Shown here: piece after piece, positions 52,066 to 61,239 of the stretch
How the letters are laid out: every line of letters begins with the position of its first letter
Position numbering within the stretch: the stretch's first letter is position 1
Assembly (NCBI GenBank): GCA_050313295.1
Contig: JBNPLD010000001.1
Direction: 5' to 3' (one strand)
Source: S5-A14a sp022766365
GTDB lineage: Bacteria; Bacillota; Clostridia; Peptostreptococcales; Anaerovoracaceae
Length of the DNA stretch: 64,000 nucleotides
Notes under the pieces: generated by a model
Database searches by the model: none
What the model saw: only the letters and a program-made list of their open reading frames with translations
What the model was told of the DNA's origin: nothing
Made by a program: the position numbers and the translations under genes

Positions 52066-53413
52066 GATGTCTCACCTCCTCAATAACTTGAGATCTAACT
52101 TCACCTACAAGATACAAAGATCCTGCTATAACAACACCTCCGGCTCTTCCCATTGATATTTCCTCAAAAGCTTTGGAAACAGCCTCACGGGGTGATCTTA
52201 TTATCGTAATATGATTGGGGTCAACTTCCAAATTAGCCAGACTTGCAGCTAATACTTCCCCATCTGCTCTCCTGGGGTTCTCAGGTTCGCAAAGGAAATA
52301 TTTGCCACCCAAATGTAGTAGATTCTCCATGATTTTGTCTATTTCTTTGTCGGACATCATTGCAGTAATCAATATGCATTCCTTTAAAAGATCTTCTCCA
52401 AAGGCATTTAAGGCAGCATTGCGCAAAACTTTAGAACTGTCCTGATTATGAGCGCCATCAAGTATTACAAGTGGGCTATGTGACAATATCTCCAGCCTGC
52501 CGGGATTAAAGGCTTTCTTAATACCTTTAAGAATATCATCTTTGTTAAGCCTTAATATGGATTTTTCTCTCATATATTCGAGCGCAACCAATGCCGTAAC
52601 TGAATTTAAAAGCTGAAACTCTCCCGCCATGGATGTCTCAACATGATACTCATCCCCCAAAATCCTTACGCTATATTTCATGCCGTTAATTGTTGACTCA
52701 GATATTGTCGCTCTCCCGGCTGCGGCGCTTCCGTCTATAAATGGAACGGATTTTTCCTCAGCAATGCTTGCTACAACATTAAATGCAACCTTATCTTCTA
52801 TTGCTGTAACAAGAGGACATCCACGTTTGATAATGCCGGCTTTTTCCATTGCAATTTCTTCAATCGTATTGCCGAGTCTATCCATGTGATCGTAAGAAAT
52901 TGAGCCTATAATTGACATTATAGGCTTTTCTATTACATTGGTTGAATCTCCTCTACCTCCAAGGCCAACTTCAAGTATCACAACATCGGCTTCTTTTTCC
53001 TTAAAATATAGAAGAGCTATTGCTGTTATAACTTCAAATTCCGTCGGTGAGTCTTCCCCTTCCTCAACCATAATTTCCGTCGCTTTCACTACACGGTCTG
53101 TTAATGCATCAAGATCTTCATCCGAAATATACTCTCCTCCAAGCTGTATTCTCTCGTTGAATCTTTCAAGGTATGGGGAAATAAACATTCCTGCCTTATA
53201 TCGGTTTTCCAAAAGAGCATTGTAAAGATAATGGCAAATTGAACCTTTTCCATTGGTTCCTGCAACATGTATAACCTTAAGTTTCTTTTCCGGATTACCG
53301 AGTTTAAAAAGGAGTTTCTTCATTCTCTCAAGTCCCAGAACACTTCCGAATCTTTGAAAATCCTTTAACTTCTCAGGTCCCGTTTTACTTAGATTCTTCT
53401 CCTTTAAAGTCAT
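52028..53413 (-). CDS. folC: Folylpolyglutamate synthase / dihydrofolate synthase
   Basis: A 461-residue Mur-ligase-fold enzyme that adds glutamate to folates. The ATP loop is IHVAGTNGKGSICHYLYNAL, followed by MFISPYLERFNERIQLGG, LEVGLGGRGDSTNVI, SYDHMDRLGNTIEEIAMEKAGI (given in two parts: SYDHMDRLGNTIEEI and AMEKAGI), and ILDGAHNQDSSKVL. It overlaps valS by four bases. The valS-folC order is common in Firmicutes. Confidence 0.95.
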   Translation of the reverse strand: MTLKEKNLSKTGPEKLKDFQRFGSVLGLERMKKLLFKLGNPEKKLKVIHVAGTNGKGSICHYLYNALLENRYKAGMFISPYLERFNERIQLGGEYISDEDLDALTDRVVKATEIMVEEGEDSPTEFEVITAIALLYFKEKEADVVILEVGLGGRGDSTNVIEKPIMSIIGSISYDHMDRLGNTIEEIAMEKAGIIKRGCPLVTAIEDKVAFNVVASIAEEKSVPFIDGSAAAGRATISESTINGMKYSVRILGDEYHVETSMAGEFQLLNSVTALVALEYMREKSILRLNKDDILKGIKKAFNPGRLEILSHSPLVILDGAHNQDSSKVLRNAALNAFGEDLLKECILITAMMSDKEIDKIMENLLHLGGKYFLCEPENPRRADGEVLAASLANLEVDPNHITIIRSPREAVSKAFEEISMGRAGGVVIAGSLYLVGEVRSQVIEEVRHLEMQADFNANQN

Positions 53414-56142
53414 ATCTTCGCCTCTATATACTTAATTCGGTCGTTAACCTTTTGAAGAAGATCTTTATACTTAGCCATCTTCTCTTTCTCTTCCTCAACA
53501 ATGTGAGCAGGCGCTTTGGAAACAAAACCTTCGTTGGATAGCTTCCCGGCCACTCGATTTACTTCCCCTTCAAGCTTTTTCTTTTCTTTGTAGAGACGGG
53601 TAGCTTCCTCTTTAAAATCAATGAGATCTTCAAGTGGAATGAACAATTCCGCACCGGTAATTGCTTGAGACATGGCATCTTCCGGAACATCATTCTTTGA
53701 TTTCAAAACTGCTATTTTGTTGATATTGCCTATATCCCGTATATATCTCTCATACTTTGTGATATCCGAAGCGATTTCTCCTACAACAAACAGATCCATT
53801 CTCTTTGAAGGCGGAGCATCAACCTCCGCACGAATATTTCTGATTGCACGTATAATTTCCTGACTTTTTTCGATAATTTCTTCGTCATCAGGGAAATTCC
53901 AGCTTTCTCTTGCGTAAGGCCAATTTGATGTAATAAGTTTACTTTCGCCTGCTTCAGTCGTAGTTTCCTCACCGGAATGTGGCAGGTATCCCCATATTTC
54001 TTCAGTTATAAACGGCATGAAAGGATGCAGAAGCTTCAGGAGATTCTTGAGTGCCATTATCAGAGTAAAACGCACTACCTTCTTATCTTCCTCATCATCT
54101 CCCCAAAGCCTCTTCTTAACTATTTCTATATACCAGTCGCAGTACTGATTCCATATAAGATCATAAACCTTCTGCCCTGCAAGAGCCAGTTCATAATGGT
54201 TTAAATTTCCGGTTATATCCTCAGAAGCTCTGTTTATCTTGGATATCAACCACTTGTCTTCGGGTTTTAAAGCTATATTGGAAAAATCATCCGTATCACT
54301 GCATGCTGAACCACAACAATCAGAGCAACATTTGGCCATTGGCAAAAATGTACCGTCTTCATCTGTAATATTCATAATGACAAACCTTGAAGCATTCCAA
54401 AGTTTATTTGCGAAATTTCTGGCGGACTCCAGTTTCTCATATTGAAAACGCATGTCATTGCCCGGTGTAATACCTGTTGTAAGCATAAATCTTAAAGCAT
54501 CTGCCCCGTATTGGTTGATTATTTCAAGGGGATCTATTCCGTTGCCCAGTGATTTGCTCATCTTTCTACCCTGGCTGTCACGAACGAGACCGTGAATATA
54601 AACATCTTTAAAAGGCACCTCTCCCATGGTTTCCAGAGCCGAAAAAACCATACGAACAACCCAGAAAAATATTATATCATATCCCGTAACAAGAACATCT
54701 GTCGGATAAAAATACTTGATATCTTCTGTTTCTTCAGGCCATCCCAGCGTTGAAAAAGGCCACAAAGCAGACGAGAACCATGTATCCAGCACATCCTCAT
54801 CCTGTTTCAGATGAGCAGACCCACATTTCGGACAAATATCCGGAGCTTCTTCCGAGACTATTATTTCGCCACACTCCTGACAATACCAGGCAGGTATTCT
54901 GTGTCCCCACCAAAGCTGTCTTGAAATACACCAATCTCTAATATCCTCAAGCCAATGGAGATAAATCTTTTCAAACCGTTGTGGTACATGTGTGAGTTTA
55001 CCGGTTTTAGCGGCTTCCACCGCAGGTCTTGCAAGCTCTTCCATCTTTACAAACCACTGGTCTGAAAGCATTGGCTCTATTATCGTATGACACCTGTAGC
55101 ATGTTCCAACAGGAATGTCCATATCATCAATCTTAACCAGGTAACCTGCTTTCTCCAGATCTCTGACCCATGCTTTACGGCAGGCAAATCTGTCCATGCC
55201 CTGATATTCTCCGGCATGCTCGTTCATAGTCCCATCCGGGTTGATACAGGATATGATCTCAAGATCATGTCTTTGACCTATTTCAAAGTCATTAGGGTCA
55301 TGAGCAGGTGTTATCTTTACAGCTCCGGTTCCTTTTTCCGGATCAGGATAAGGATCTGCGATTACAGGTATCTCTCTTCCAACCAGCGGCAAAATAACCT
55401 TTTCTCCGACAATATCCTTATATCTCTCATCCTCAGGATTCACAGCAATCGCTATATCTCCAAACATTGTCTCAGGTCTTGAGGTAGCAACAACTATATC
55501 CTTCCCACCTTTCTCGGCGGCAGGATATCTGAAATACCAGTAAAATCCCTTTTTATCCTCATGTTCAACCTCAGCATCGGAAAGAGATGTCCCACAGTCA
55601 GGGCACCAGTTTATCAGACGGTTTCCTCTGTATATATATCCTTTCTTATACAACTCAACAAAATATTTGCGCACGGCATGGTTGCACCCTTCGTCCATTG
55701 TGAACCTCTCCCTGCTCCAATCACATGAATCTCCAAGCCTTCTGCACTGCTTTGTTATTCTGCTACCGTATTCTTCTTTCCATTCCCAGACTCTTTTAAG
55801 GAACTCTTCTCTGCCAAGATCTTCCTTGGAAAGACCTTCTTCTTCTCTAATCTTCTCAGCAACCTTAACTTCCGTTGCAATGCTGGCATGATCGCTACCC
55901 GGAAGCCAAAGGGCGGAATATCCTTGTAATCTTTTCCACCTGATTAGAACGTCCTGTAGGGTGTGGTCAAGGGCATGCCCCATATGCAACTGCCCTGTTA
56001 TGTTAGGAGGCGGCATGACAATAGTATACGGCTTCTTCTTTTCATCTATATCTGCCCTGAAGAGCCCCTTTTCTTCCCAATCTCTGTAAATCCTCTCCTC
56101 AAATTCCTTAGGATCGTAATTCTTGGCTAAATTCTTCCTCAT
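53410..56142 (-). CDS. valS: Valyl-tRNA synthetase with a cysteine-rich insert
   Basis: A 910-residue class I synthetase. The HIGH signature is PPPNITGQLHMGHALD, the second is GRKMSKSLGNGIDPLE, the editing domain and C-terminal coiled-coil arm (YKEKKKLEGEVNRVAGKLS) are present. Zinc cysteines CQECGE and CPKCGS are seen. Between the catalytic core and the anticodon domain is an unusual insert with five cysteines (605, 606, 609, 610, 614) within ten residues: KCCSDCCGSACSD. Typical ValRS proteins have only a short linker here. No T-box leader is present; the promoter lies close by. First gene of the 43-kb minus-strand run. Confidence 0.96.
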   Translation of the reverse strand: MRKNLAKNYDPKEFEERIYRDWEEKGLFRADIDEKKKPYTIVMPPPNITGQLHMGHALDHTLQDVLIRWKRLQGYSALWLPGSDHASIATEVKVAEKIREEEGLSKEDLGREEFLKRVWEWKEEYGSRITKQCRRLGDSCDWSRERFTMDEGCNHAVRKYFVELYKKGYIYRGNRLINWCPDCGTSLSDAEVEHEDKKGFYWYFRYPAAEKGGKDIVVATSRPETMFGDIAIAVNPEDERYKDIVGEKVILPLVGREIPVIADPYPDPEKGTGAVKITPAHDPNDFEIGQRHDLEIISCINPDGTMNEHAGEYQGMDRFACRKAWVRDLEKAGYLVKIDDMDIPVGTCYRCHTIIEPMLSDQWFVKMEELARPAVEAAKTGKLTHVPQRFEKIYLHWLEDIRDWCISRQLWWGHRIPAWYCQECGEIIVSEEAPDICPKCGSAHLKQDEDVLDTWFSSALWPFSTLGWPEETEDIKYFYPTDVLVTGYDIIFFWVVRMVFSALETMGEVPFKDVYIHGLVRDSQGRKMSKSLGNGIDPLEIINQYGADALRFMLTTGITPGNDMRFQYEKLESARNFANKLWNASRFVIMNITDEDGTFLPMAKCCSDCCGSACSDTDDFSNIALKPEDKWLISKINRASEDITGNLNHYELALAGQKVYDLIWNQYCDWYIEIVKKRLWGDDEEDKKVVRFTLIMALKNLLKLLHPFMPFITEEIWGYLPHSGEETTTEAGESKLITSNWPYARESWNFPDDEEIIEKSQEIIRAIRNIRAEVDAPPSKRMDLFVVGEIASDITKYERYIRDIGNINKIAVLKSKNDVPEDAMSQAITGAELFIPLEDLIDFKEEATRLYKEKKKLEGEVNRVAGKLSNEGFVSKAPAHIVEEEKEKMAKYKDLLQKVNDRIKYIEAKI

Positions 56143-56186
56143 ATATATATAAATCCTCCTTAATGTCTTCCTTGCTCACCTAAAAA

Positions 56187-56215
56187 ATTTTATATGATTT
56201 TCCATAAAAGGTCAA
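56187..56215 (-). promoter_or_regulatory. Promoter of valS and the long minus-strand run
   Basis: TTGACC (56210-56215) and TAAAAT (56187-56192) with a 17-base spacer on the minus strand. AAGGAGG lies about 12 bases ahead of the valS ATG. It is back to back with the promoter at 56225-56253. Confidence 0.65.
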
Positions 56216-56224
56216 GTTAATCAG

Positions 56225-56253
56225 TTGAGTTAAAGGCGATTTTATGCTAACAT
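56225..56253 (+). promoter_or_regulatory. Promoter of the surface O-acylation cluster
   Basis: TTGAGT (56225-56230) and TAACAT (56248-56253), spacer 17. The predicted start point is within a few bases of the ATG at 56264 and there is no Shine-Dalgarno sequence, so the transcript may be leaderless. Confidence 0.5.
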
Positions 56254-56263
56254 CAAATATGTT

Positions 56264-57052
56264 ATGTCAGAGATAAAAAAGCAGAGATTTTATTATATTT
56301 TATTCATATTCGCCTTAGTTGTATTGCTCCTTACGTTCGTTCTTAACTTAGTTGACTGGAACTCCAGCGCTAATGTGAAGAAATCGAAAATTGACAGGGA
56401 TCTGAAAATGGCTTTGGCGTACTCTCCTGATGGTATCGGTACTATTCAACAGGAAATTTCTCAGATGGAAAAAGAAAATCCGTCTAAGGAATTAAATGAT
56501 GGTGATGATCAACTTGCCCGATACAGAACTGCAATGGCGAACTCCATTCTGATTGGTGACTCCATCACAGAAGGTTTTATCGTCTACGGATTCTTATCTG
56601 AAGATGTGGTGTATAGTCAAATAGGCGGTTCCCTTCTTGGATCAGATGATTTATTTTCTGCAGCTGCAGGAGCCCACCCTAAGAATTTATTCCTTGCTTT
56701 TGGAATGAATGATATGGGAAACTTTTCTGGAGATGTTGATAAATTCTATTCATCTTATCAGGAGAAAATAAAGTCATTTAAAAAACAAAGCCCGGAAACA
56801 AACATATTTCTTTTAAGAATCGTACCCCCTTCAAAGGATGCTATCTCTAACAAGCCTGTTATTGGAAACTATGATAAATTCAATAAAGCTATTGCAAAAA
56901 TTGCTAAAAAGAACAATTTGAAGACTGTGGGCACAGACAGGATAATTCGGGAAAACCCGGGTCTCCATGAGTCGGACGGTATACATGTTAAAAGAGATTT
57001 CTACCCCTTGTTACTTGAAGAAATGATTAAAGCATCCGGAAGCAGCATATAA
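56264..57052 (+). CDS. Membrane-anchored SGNH/GDSL hydrolase
   Basis: A 262-residue protein with one N-terminal transmembrane segment (about 10-30), a polar linker, and an extracellular SGNH domain. The catalytic pattern is complete: ILIGDSITEG (Ser100), FGMND (Asn149), and DGIHVKRDFY (Asp238, His241). Such enzymes add or remove acyl groups on cell-surface sugars. It is the first gene of a four-gene cluster with DUF4358, MBOAT and DHHW proteins, which points to O-acylation or de-acylation of an exported glycan; the target is not known. Confidence 0.85.
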   Translation: MSEIKKQRFYYILFIFALVVLLLTFVLNLVDWNSSANVKKSKIDRDLKMALAYSPDGIGTIQQEISQMEKENPSKELNDGDDQLARYRTAMANSILIGDSITEGFIVYGFLSEDVVYSQIGGSLLGSDDLFSAAAGAHPKNLFLAFGMNDMGNFSGDVDKFYSSYQEKIKSFKKQSPETNIFLLRIVPPSKDAISNKPVIGNYDKFNKAIAKIAKKNNLKTVGTDRIIRENPGLHESDGIHVKRDFYPLLLEEMIKASGSSI

Positions 57053-57054
57053 AC

Positions 57055-57582
57055 ATGAACAAACATTTACATAAAAATAAATATACTATGAAAACAACGA
57101 CAGACTACAGAAGATTGAAAGCCTTAATTATCAAGGCTATTTTTCTTGTGATTTTATTTGCGTTCCTCGTCATGGTATACAGTGCAGGTACAGCAAAGAA
57201 TGTACCCGTTAATAAGATTGAAAAAGCCATGACATCCAGCAAATACACTCAAGGTATGCAGACCCAAACTCCAAGAGAACTTGCCAGATATATGAAACTC
57301 TCGAGCACAGATTTTGACGGTTTCTACTATGCAAGATCAACTGAGAACCTGGCTGTAGACGAAGTACTTGTAATAAAGGCTAAATCCAGGAGTCAGCTAA
57401 ACAGTCTTAAAGACGCCGTTGAAACAAGAGTCAATCAACAGACTAAGAATTATCAGGGCTATGCCCCAAAACAAGTTGCAAAGCTTAAGAACTATAAAGT
57501 TCTTACAAAGGGAAAGTATCTTTTCTATTGCGTGGCAGACAAACCGGACAAAATCTCGGAGGTGTTTACAGATGTTATTTAG
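57055..57582 (+). CDS. DUF4358 domain protein, membrane anchored
   Basis: A 175-residue protein with one transmembrane segment (about 25-45) and an extracellular domain. The pattern VDEVLVIKAKSRSQLNSLKD, RVNQQTKNYQGYAPKQVAKL and LFYCVADKPDKISEVF fits DUF4358, a family of unknown function often found beside MBOAT and DHHW genes in clostridia. The gene is two bases behind the SGNH gene, and its last 11 bases overlap the MBOAT start. A role as a partner or chaperone of the acyl-transfer machinery is only an inference from context. Confidence 0.75.
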   Translation: MNKHLHKNKYTMKTTTDYRRLKALIIKAIFLVILFAFLVMVYSAGTAKNVPVNKIEKAMTSSKYTQGMQTQTPRELARYMKLSSTDFDGFYYARSTENLAVDEVLVIKAKSRSQLNSLKDAVETRVNQQTKNYQGYAPKQVAKLKNYKVLTKGKYLFYCVADKPDKISEVFTDVI

Positions 57583-58966
57583 CAGCGTTTACTTTATTTA
57601 CTACTTCTTGCCGGCTCTTCTGATATGCTACTATATGGTACCAAAACCCTTGAAGAATGTTATTTTGTTGATTTTCAGCCTGGTATTCTATAGCTGGGGA
57701 GAGCCCATATACGTGTTTCTGATAATTTTCAGCGGAGTGTTCAATTATGTGATGGCCGGCGAAATACAGAATTTACAACAAAACAACCACCCTGCCAACA
57801 TGTCTGCAAAGAAAACTCTAATATTCACTGTCGTGGTCAATTTACTGATATTATGTTTTTTTAAATATTACGGGTTTGCCTTGGATATTTTCAATTCTGT
57901 TACCGGAACTCACATCAAATACACGACACTGCCTCTGCCTATAGGGATTTCCTTTTATACGTTCCAGGCCCTATCATATGTTTTTGACGTGTATAAAGGC
58001 AAGGTGTACATTCGCGGTAAACTTTTGGAATTTATGCTTTATTTAAGCCTTTTTCCACAGCTCATTGCAGGTCCAATCGTGCAGTATAAGGATGTCGAAA
58101 ATCAGTTGTACAATCGATCCGTAACGTGGGACGACTTTGGTTACGGAGTTGAGAGATTCATAATCGGTTTAGCAAAAAAAGTTTTACTTGCCAATACTTT
58201 GGGCGGTTTTCATCAAGTGGTAATCACCCTTCCCCATTCTAAAGAATCGGTTCTTGCTTCCTGGATCGGGATTTTGGCGTTTACATTTCAGATTTACTTT
58301 GATTTCAGCGGATATTCTGATATGGCAATAGGACTTGGGCGAATGTTTGGATTTCACTTTAAAGAAAATTTCAATTATCCATATATATCAAAAAGCGTTA
58401 CGGAATTCTGGAGGCGATGGCATATTTCTCTCGGTAGTTGGTTTAGAGAATACCTATACATCCCCCTTGGTGGAAACCGTGTAAAACCTCTACGCCATAT
58501 TTTTAATCTCATAGTCGTATGGGGACTAACGGGACTGTGGCACGGAGCAAGCTATAATTTCGTTATTTGGGGTTTATTCTACTGCATTCTTTTGATAATA
58601 GAAAAATACTCCCCAATAAAGATACCATCTAAATTGAAAGGCCCTGTTACAATGCTTGCTGTAATTATAGGCTGGGTATTTTTCAGTTCAGACACCGCCG
58701 GAGCTGCTGTTGATTATCTTGGTAAAATGTTTTTCGTAAAGGGCCTCCCACTGGGTAACGCCGAAGGAGCATATCTACTGCACTCTTCAATTTTGATACT
58801 TTTAATCGCCTGGGCATGTAGTACAGAAAAGGTCTCCGAAGCATATAAAATCTTAGAGAAAAAAAGCAAAATCATCTCAACAGGACTTCTGATTCTGCTG
58901 TTTATTTTGTCAACTGCCTCTTTGATTTACAGCTCATACAATCCGTTCCTATATTTCAGATTTTAG
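57572..58966 (+). CDS. MBOAT family O-acyltransferase (DltB/AlgI-like)
   Basis: A 464-residue polytopic membrane protein when started at the ATG at 57572, which has GGAGGT eight bases upstream; a longer frame from 57419 lies inside DUF4358. MBOAT signatures are LPLPIGISFYTFQALSYVFD, SLFPQLIAGPIVQY, DFSGYSDMAIGLGRMFGF, EFWRRWHISLGSWFREYLYI, and the catalytic His in LTGLWHGASYNFVIWG. It carries activated acyl (usually acetyl) groups across the membrane for transfer to surface polysaccharide by SGNH-type partners. The two flanking SGNH/DHHW proteins fit this role. Confidence 0.93.
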   Translation: MLFSSVYFIYYFLPALLICYYMVPKPLKNVILLIFSLVFYSWGEPIYVFLIIFSGVFNYVMAGEIQNLQQNNHPANMSAKKTLIFTVVVNLLILCFFKYYGFALDIFNSVTGTHIKYTTLPLPIGISFYTFQALSYVFDVYKGKVYIRGKLLEFMLYLSLFPQLIAGPIVQYKDVENQLYNRSVTWDDFGYGVERFIIGLAKKVLLANTLGGFHQVVITLPHSKESVLASWIGILAFTFQIYFDFSGYSDMAIGLGRMFGFHFKENFNYPYISKSVTEFWRRWHISLGSWFREYLYIPLGGNRVKPLRHIFNLIVVWGLTGLWHGASYNFVIWGLFYCILLIIEKYSPIKIPSKLKGPVTMLAVIIGWVFFSSDTAGAAVDYLGKMFFVKGLPLGNAEGAYLLHSSILILLIAWACSTEKVSEAYKILEKKSKIISTGLLILLFILSTASLIYSSYNPFLYFRF

Positions 58967-58977
58967 GGTGAACTTAG

Positions 58978-60147
58978 ATGAAAAAAGGCAATAACAACAA
59001 AACTTATAAACTGAATAGCAAGAAGACGTTATCTCTGATTTTTCTGGTGATGGTCTTTGGTCTTTCTCTTTTATCTTTCCTTATCCCGGATCAGAAGTTC
59101 TCTGAAGAAGAAAATCGAGTTATGACACAGAAGCCGGATTTCTCAAAAAACACCTATATTGAAGGCCGATTTCAAAACAAAATCGAAGCATATGCGAATG
59201 ATCAATTTCCTATGAGGAACTCTCTCATCAAGTGGAAAACCGCCTCAGATCTCACGTTGGACATAATAGAATCCAATGGGGTAATTAAGTCGAAAGACGG
59301 TTATCTTATTGAAAAAATTGTTCTTCCTACAAAATCTCAGGTTCATGCTGATCTTGCTTCAATAAAAGCTTTTAAAGACAAATATCCGGACAGAAATTTT
59401 TACTTCTTGTTGGCTCCTACATCAGGGAATATAATGAAGGATAAACTTCCTTCCTCAGTGAAACTTGACGATCAGAACAAATATATGGATGACTTTTTCG
59501 CCGGTCTTAACAGCATAGGAGTTCAACCGGTGGATCCAAGAAAATCCCTTTTGAAGAACGTGGATAAACAACAACTTTACTACCGAACTGACCACCACTG
59601 GACAACATCTGCCGCATATCTTGCATACTTAGATACATATAAGACCATGGGGCTCACTAGCGATGTTTCCTACAAAAAGTTGTCGGTTCACAGAAACTTC
59701 AGAGGCACCCTTGCTTCAAAAAGTGGCTTTACAAACGGGAAAAACGATGAATTACAGATATATTGGCCTAAAAAGAATTCCGATTATAAGGATTCAATAA
59801 TAAACTTCGTAGATACTAAAAAAACCACCAATTCATTTTATGCATTTGACAATCTTCAAAAAAAAGATGCCTATACAATTTTTGGTGGCTGGAATCATCC
59901 TTATTACACTATCAGTACTCCGACAAAATCAAACCGTCACCTGTTGCTAATCAAAGATTCATATGCAAACTGTATGATTCCGTTTCTGACTCAGGATTTC
60001 AGAGAAATCGTAGTTGTAGATCCAAGATATTATTTTGGTGATATTAAAAAAATAATGGCAGATGAAGGTATCACAGATGTTCTGTTTCTATACAATGCAC
60101 TTACCTTTGCTACAGACGAATCTCTCAATCTTATGTTAGACGAATAA
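58978..60147 (+). CDS. DHHW family protein (AlgJ/AlgX-like O-acetyltransferase)
   Basis: A 389-residue protein with an N-terminal transmembrane segment (about 17-36). The diagnostic motif is TDHHWTTSAAYLAYL (Asp205, His206, His207, Trp208), preceded by YANDQFPMRNSLIKW. A Ser-containing LLLIKDSYANCMIPFL near the C-terminus completes the SGNH-like triad. AlgX/AlgJ relatives place acetyl groups on alginate after receiving them from MBOAT AlgI. GGTGA lies ahead of the ATG, 11 bases after the MBOAT stop. It ends the cluster; no clear terminator follows in the 46-base gap to ybaK. Confidence 0.88.
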   Translation: MKKGNNNKTYKLNSKKTLSLIFLVMVFGLSLLSFLIPDQKFSEEENRVMTQKPDFSKNTYIEGRFQNKIEAYANDQFPMRNSLIKWKTASDLTLDIIESNGVIKSKDGYLIEKIVLPTKSQVHADLASIKAFKDKYPDRNFYFLLAPTSGNIMKDKLPSSVKLDDQNKYMDDFFAGLNSIGVQPVDPRKSLLKNVDKQQLYYRTDHHWTTSAAYLAYLDTYKTMGLTSDVSYKKLSVHRNFRGTLASKSGFTNGKNDELQIYWPKKNSDYKDSIINFVDTKKTTNSFYAFDNLQKKDAYTIFGGWNHPYYTISTPTKSNRHLLLIKDSYANCMIPFLTQDFREIVVVDPRYYFGDIKKIMADEGITDVLFLYNALTFATDESLNLMLDE

Positions 60148-60193
60148 TTATCTGACAAATGGCATATAATGAGATTGCTTATATTTACTTTCA

Positions 60194-60682
60194 TCAAAGC
60201 TTGTCAACCAAATCGAAAAATTCGGCCTCCACTGCCCTTGCAAGGTCTTTGGGGGCTATTTCTATCTGATACCCTATTTTGCCTGCTGATACAATAATCG
60301 TATCTTCCTTGAGAGCAGCCTCATGAATAAAGGTTTCGTATTTCTTCTTCATACCCACCGGAGAGCAGCCGCCACGCACATAACCTGTAATACCGACTAT
60401 ATCCCTGGCATTCAGCATTTCCAGGTGCTTGATTTTAGCGGCTTTCGCTGCTTTTTTCAGGCTTAGATGTGAATCCACAGGAATCACAAAAACTCTGGGC
60501 AAATCGTCTATTCCCTTTGTTACCAGAGTTTTATATACCTTCCCGGCAGGCATTCCGATTAATCTTGCAACTGTCAATCCGTCAACGACCTCTTTCCCAT
60601 GGGGATATTCATGTTGAATTATATTTATCCCCTTGTCCTCCAGAAGTCGAACCGCAATACTTTTATAATTCTTTTTACTCAT
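60194..60682 (-). CDS. ybaK: Cys-tRNA(Pro) deacylase YbaK/EbsC family
   Basis: A 162-residue trans-editing protein that hydrolyses Cys-tRNA-Pro formed by prolyl-tRNA synthetase. Family stretches are YKTLVTKGIDDLPRVFVIP, LSLKKAAKAAKIKHLEML, and GYVRGGCSPVGMKKKYETFI with the conserved GxxSP loop. GGAGAACA precedes the ATG. It is a single gene convergent with the O-acylation cluster. Confidence 0.93.
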   Translation of the reverse strand: MSKKNYKSIAVRLLEDKGINIIQHEYPHGKEVVDGLTVARLIGMPAGKVYKTLVTKGIDDLPRVFVIPVDSHLSLKKAAKAAKIKHLEMLNARDIVGITGYVRGGCSPVGMKKKYETFIHEAALKEDTIIVSAGKIGYQIEIAPKDLARAVEAEFFDLVDKL

Positions 60683-61239
60683 TGTTCTCCTTGATTACGC
60701 ACGGAATATAATGTTAACCTTTACCTCATATTTCACAACAAGGTAAAAAATATCATGCAAATAAAGTTTGTAAAATGAAAGAATATCTTTTAAATGCACA
60801 ATCTATAGAAACAGCTTAAGTTAATATATAAGTATCTGTTTTCACTGATTGAAATATTTTCTTTTCTAGCATTTAAAGATATAGCCATGATAAGGTTTTG
60901 GTTGTTACTGATTATAATATTAAAATTCTATTTCATCATATCTTTTATCCCTACACATAAGTGATAAATGGCTAAAACTGCACATATCGAACTGAATTAT
61001 GATACTATTTTATACTTCAGCGGTGAATTGGTCAAATTCATATACTTCATGAATCTTTATTAATCTTGTTTTTTACTCAGATAAAATGAGAACTCCTGCA
61101 CTTTGACATGAGAAGTTCTCAAAATAAATGGATCTTACTATCTAAACGATTTTATTAAATATTAGAAAGTAGAAATATGAACATCTGAAAAGTATCGGAA
61201 AATACCGACTCAGTATCAATTTGCCTAATTAAATCGAGA
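60683..61239. other. 557-base A/T-rich intergenic region
   Basis: No gene of credible length was found. It holds the probable ybaK promoter region close to 60720-60740 (weak TTGTGA and TAACAT on the minus strand) and two hairpins behind the surface-protein gene (61081-61121 and a weaker bulged one at 61191-61210). A 14-codon plus-strand frame at about 60775 has no ribosome binding site. The rest shows nothing I can name. Confidence 0.5.
61081..61121 (-). terminator. Probable terminator of the LPXTG surface-protein gene
   Basis: An 8-base inverted repeat TGAGAACT (61087-61094) / AGTTCTCA (61114-61121) is followed on the minus strand by TTTTAT. The loop is long (19 bases). It lies about 120 bases beyond the stop codon. 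Confidence 0.5.

Noticed and set aside
56143..56263. A possible T-box leader of valS
   Set aside because: The valS 5' region is only about 45 bases from the predicted start point to the ATG and has no GGTGG-type T-box core.
60775..60819. A 14-codon plus-strand peptide frame in the long intergenic region
   Set aside because: No Shine-Dalgarno sequence and no promoter; a chance frame in A/T-rich DNA.
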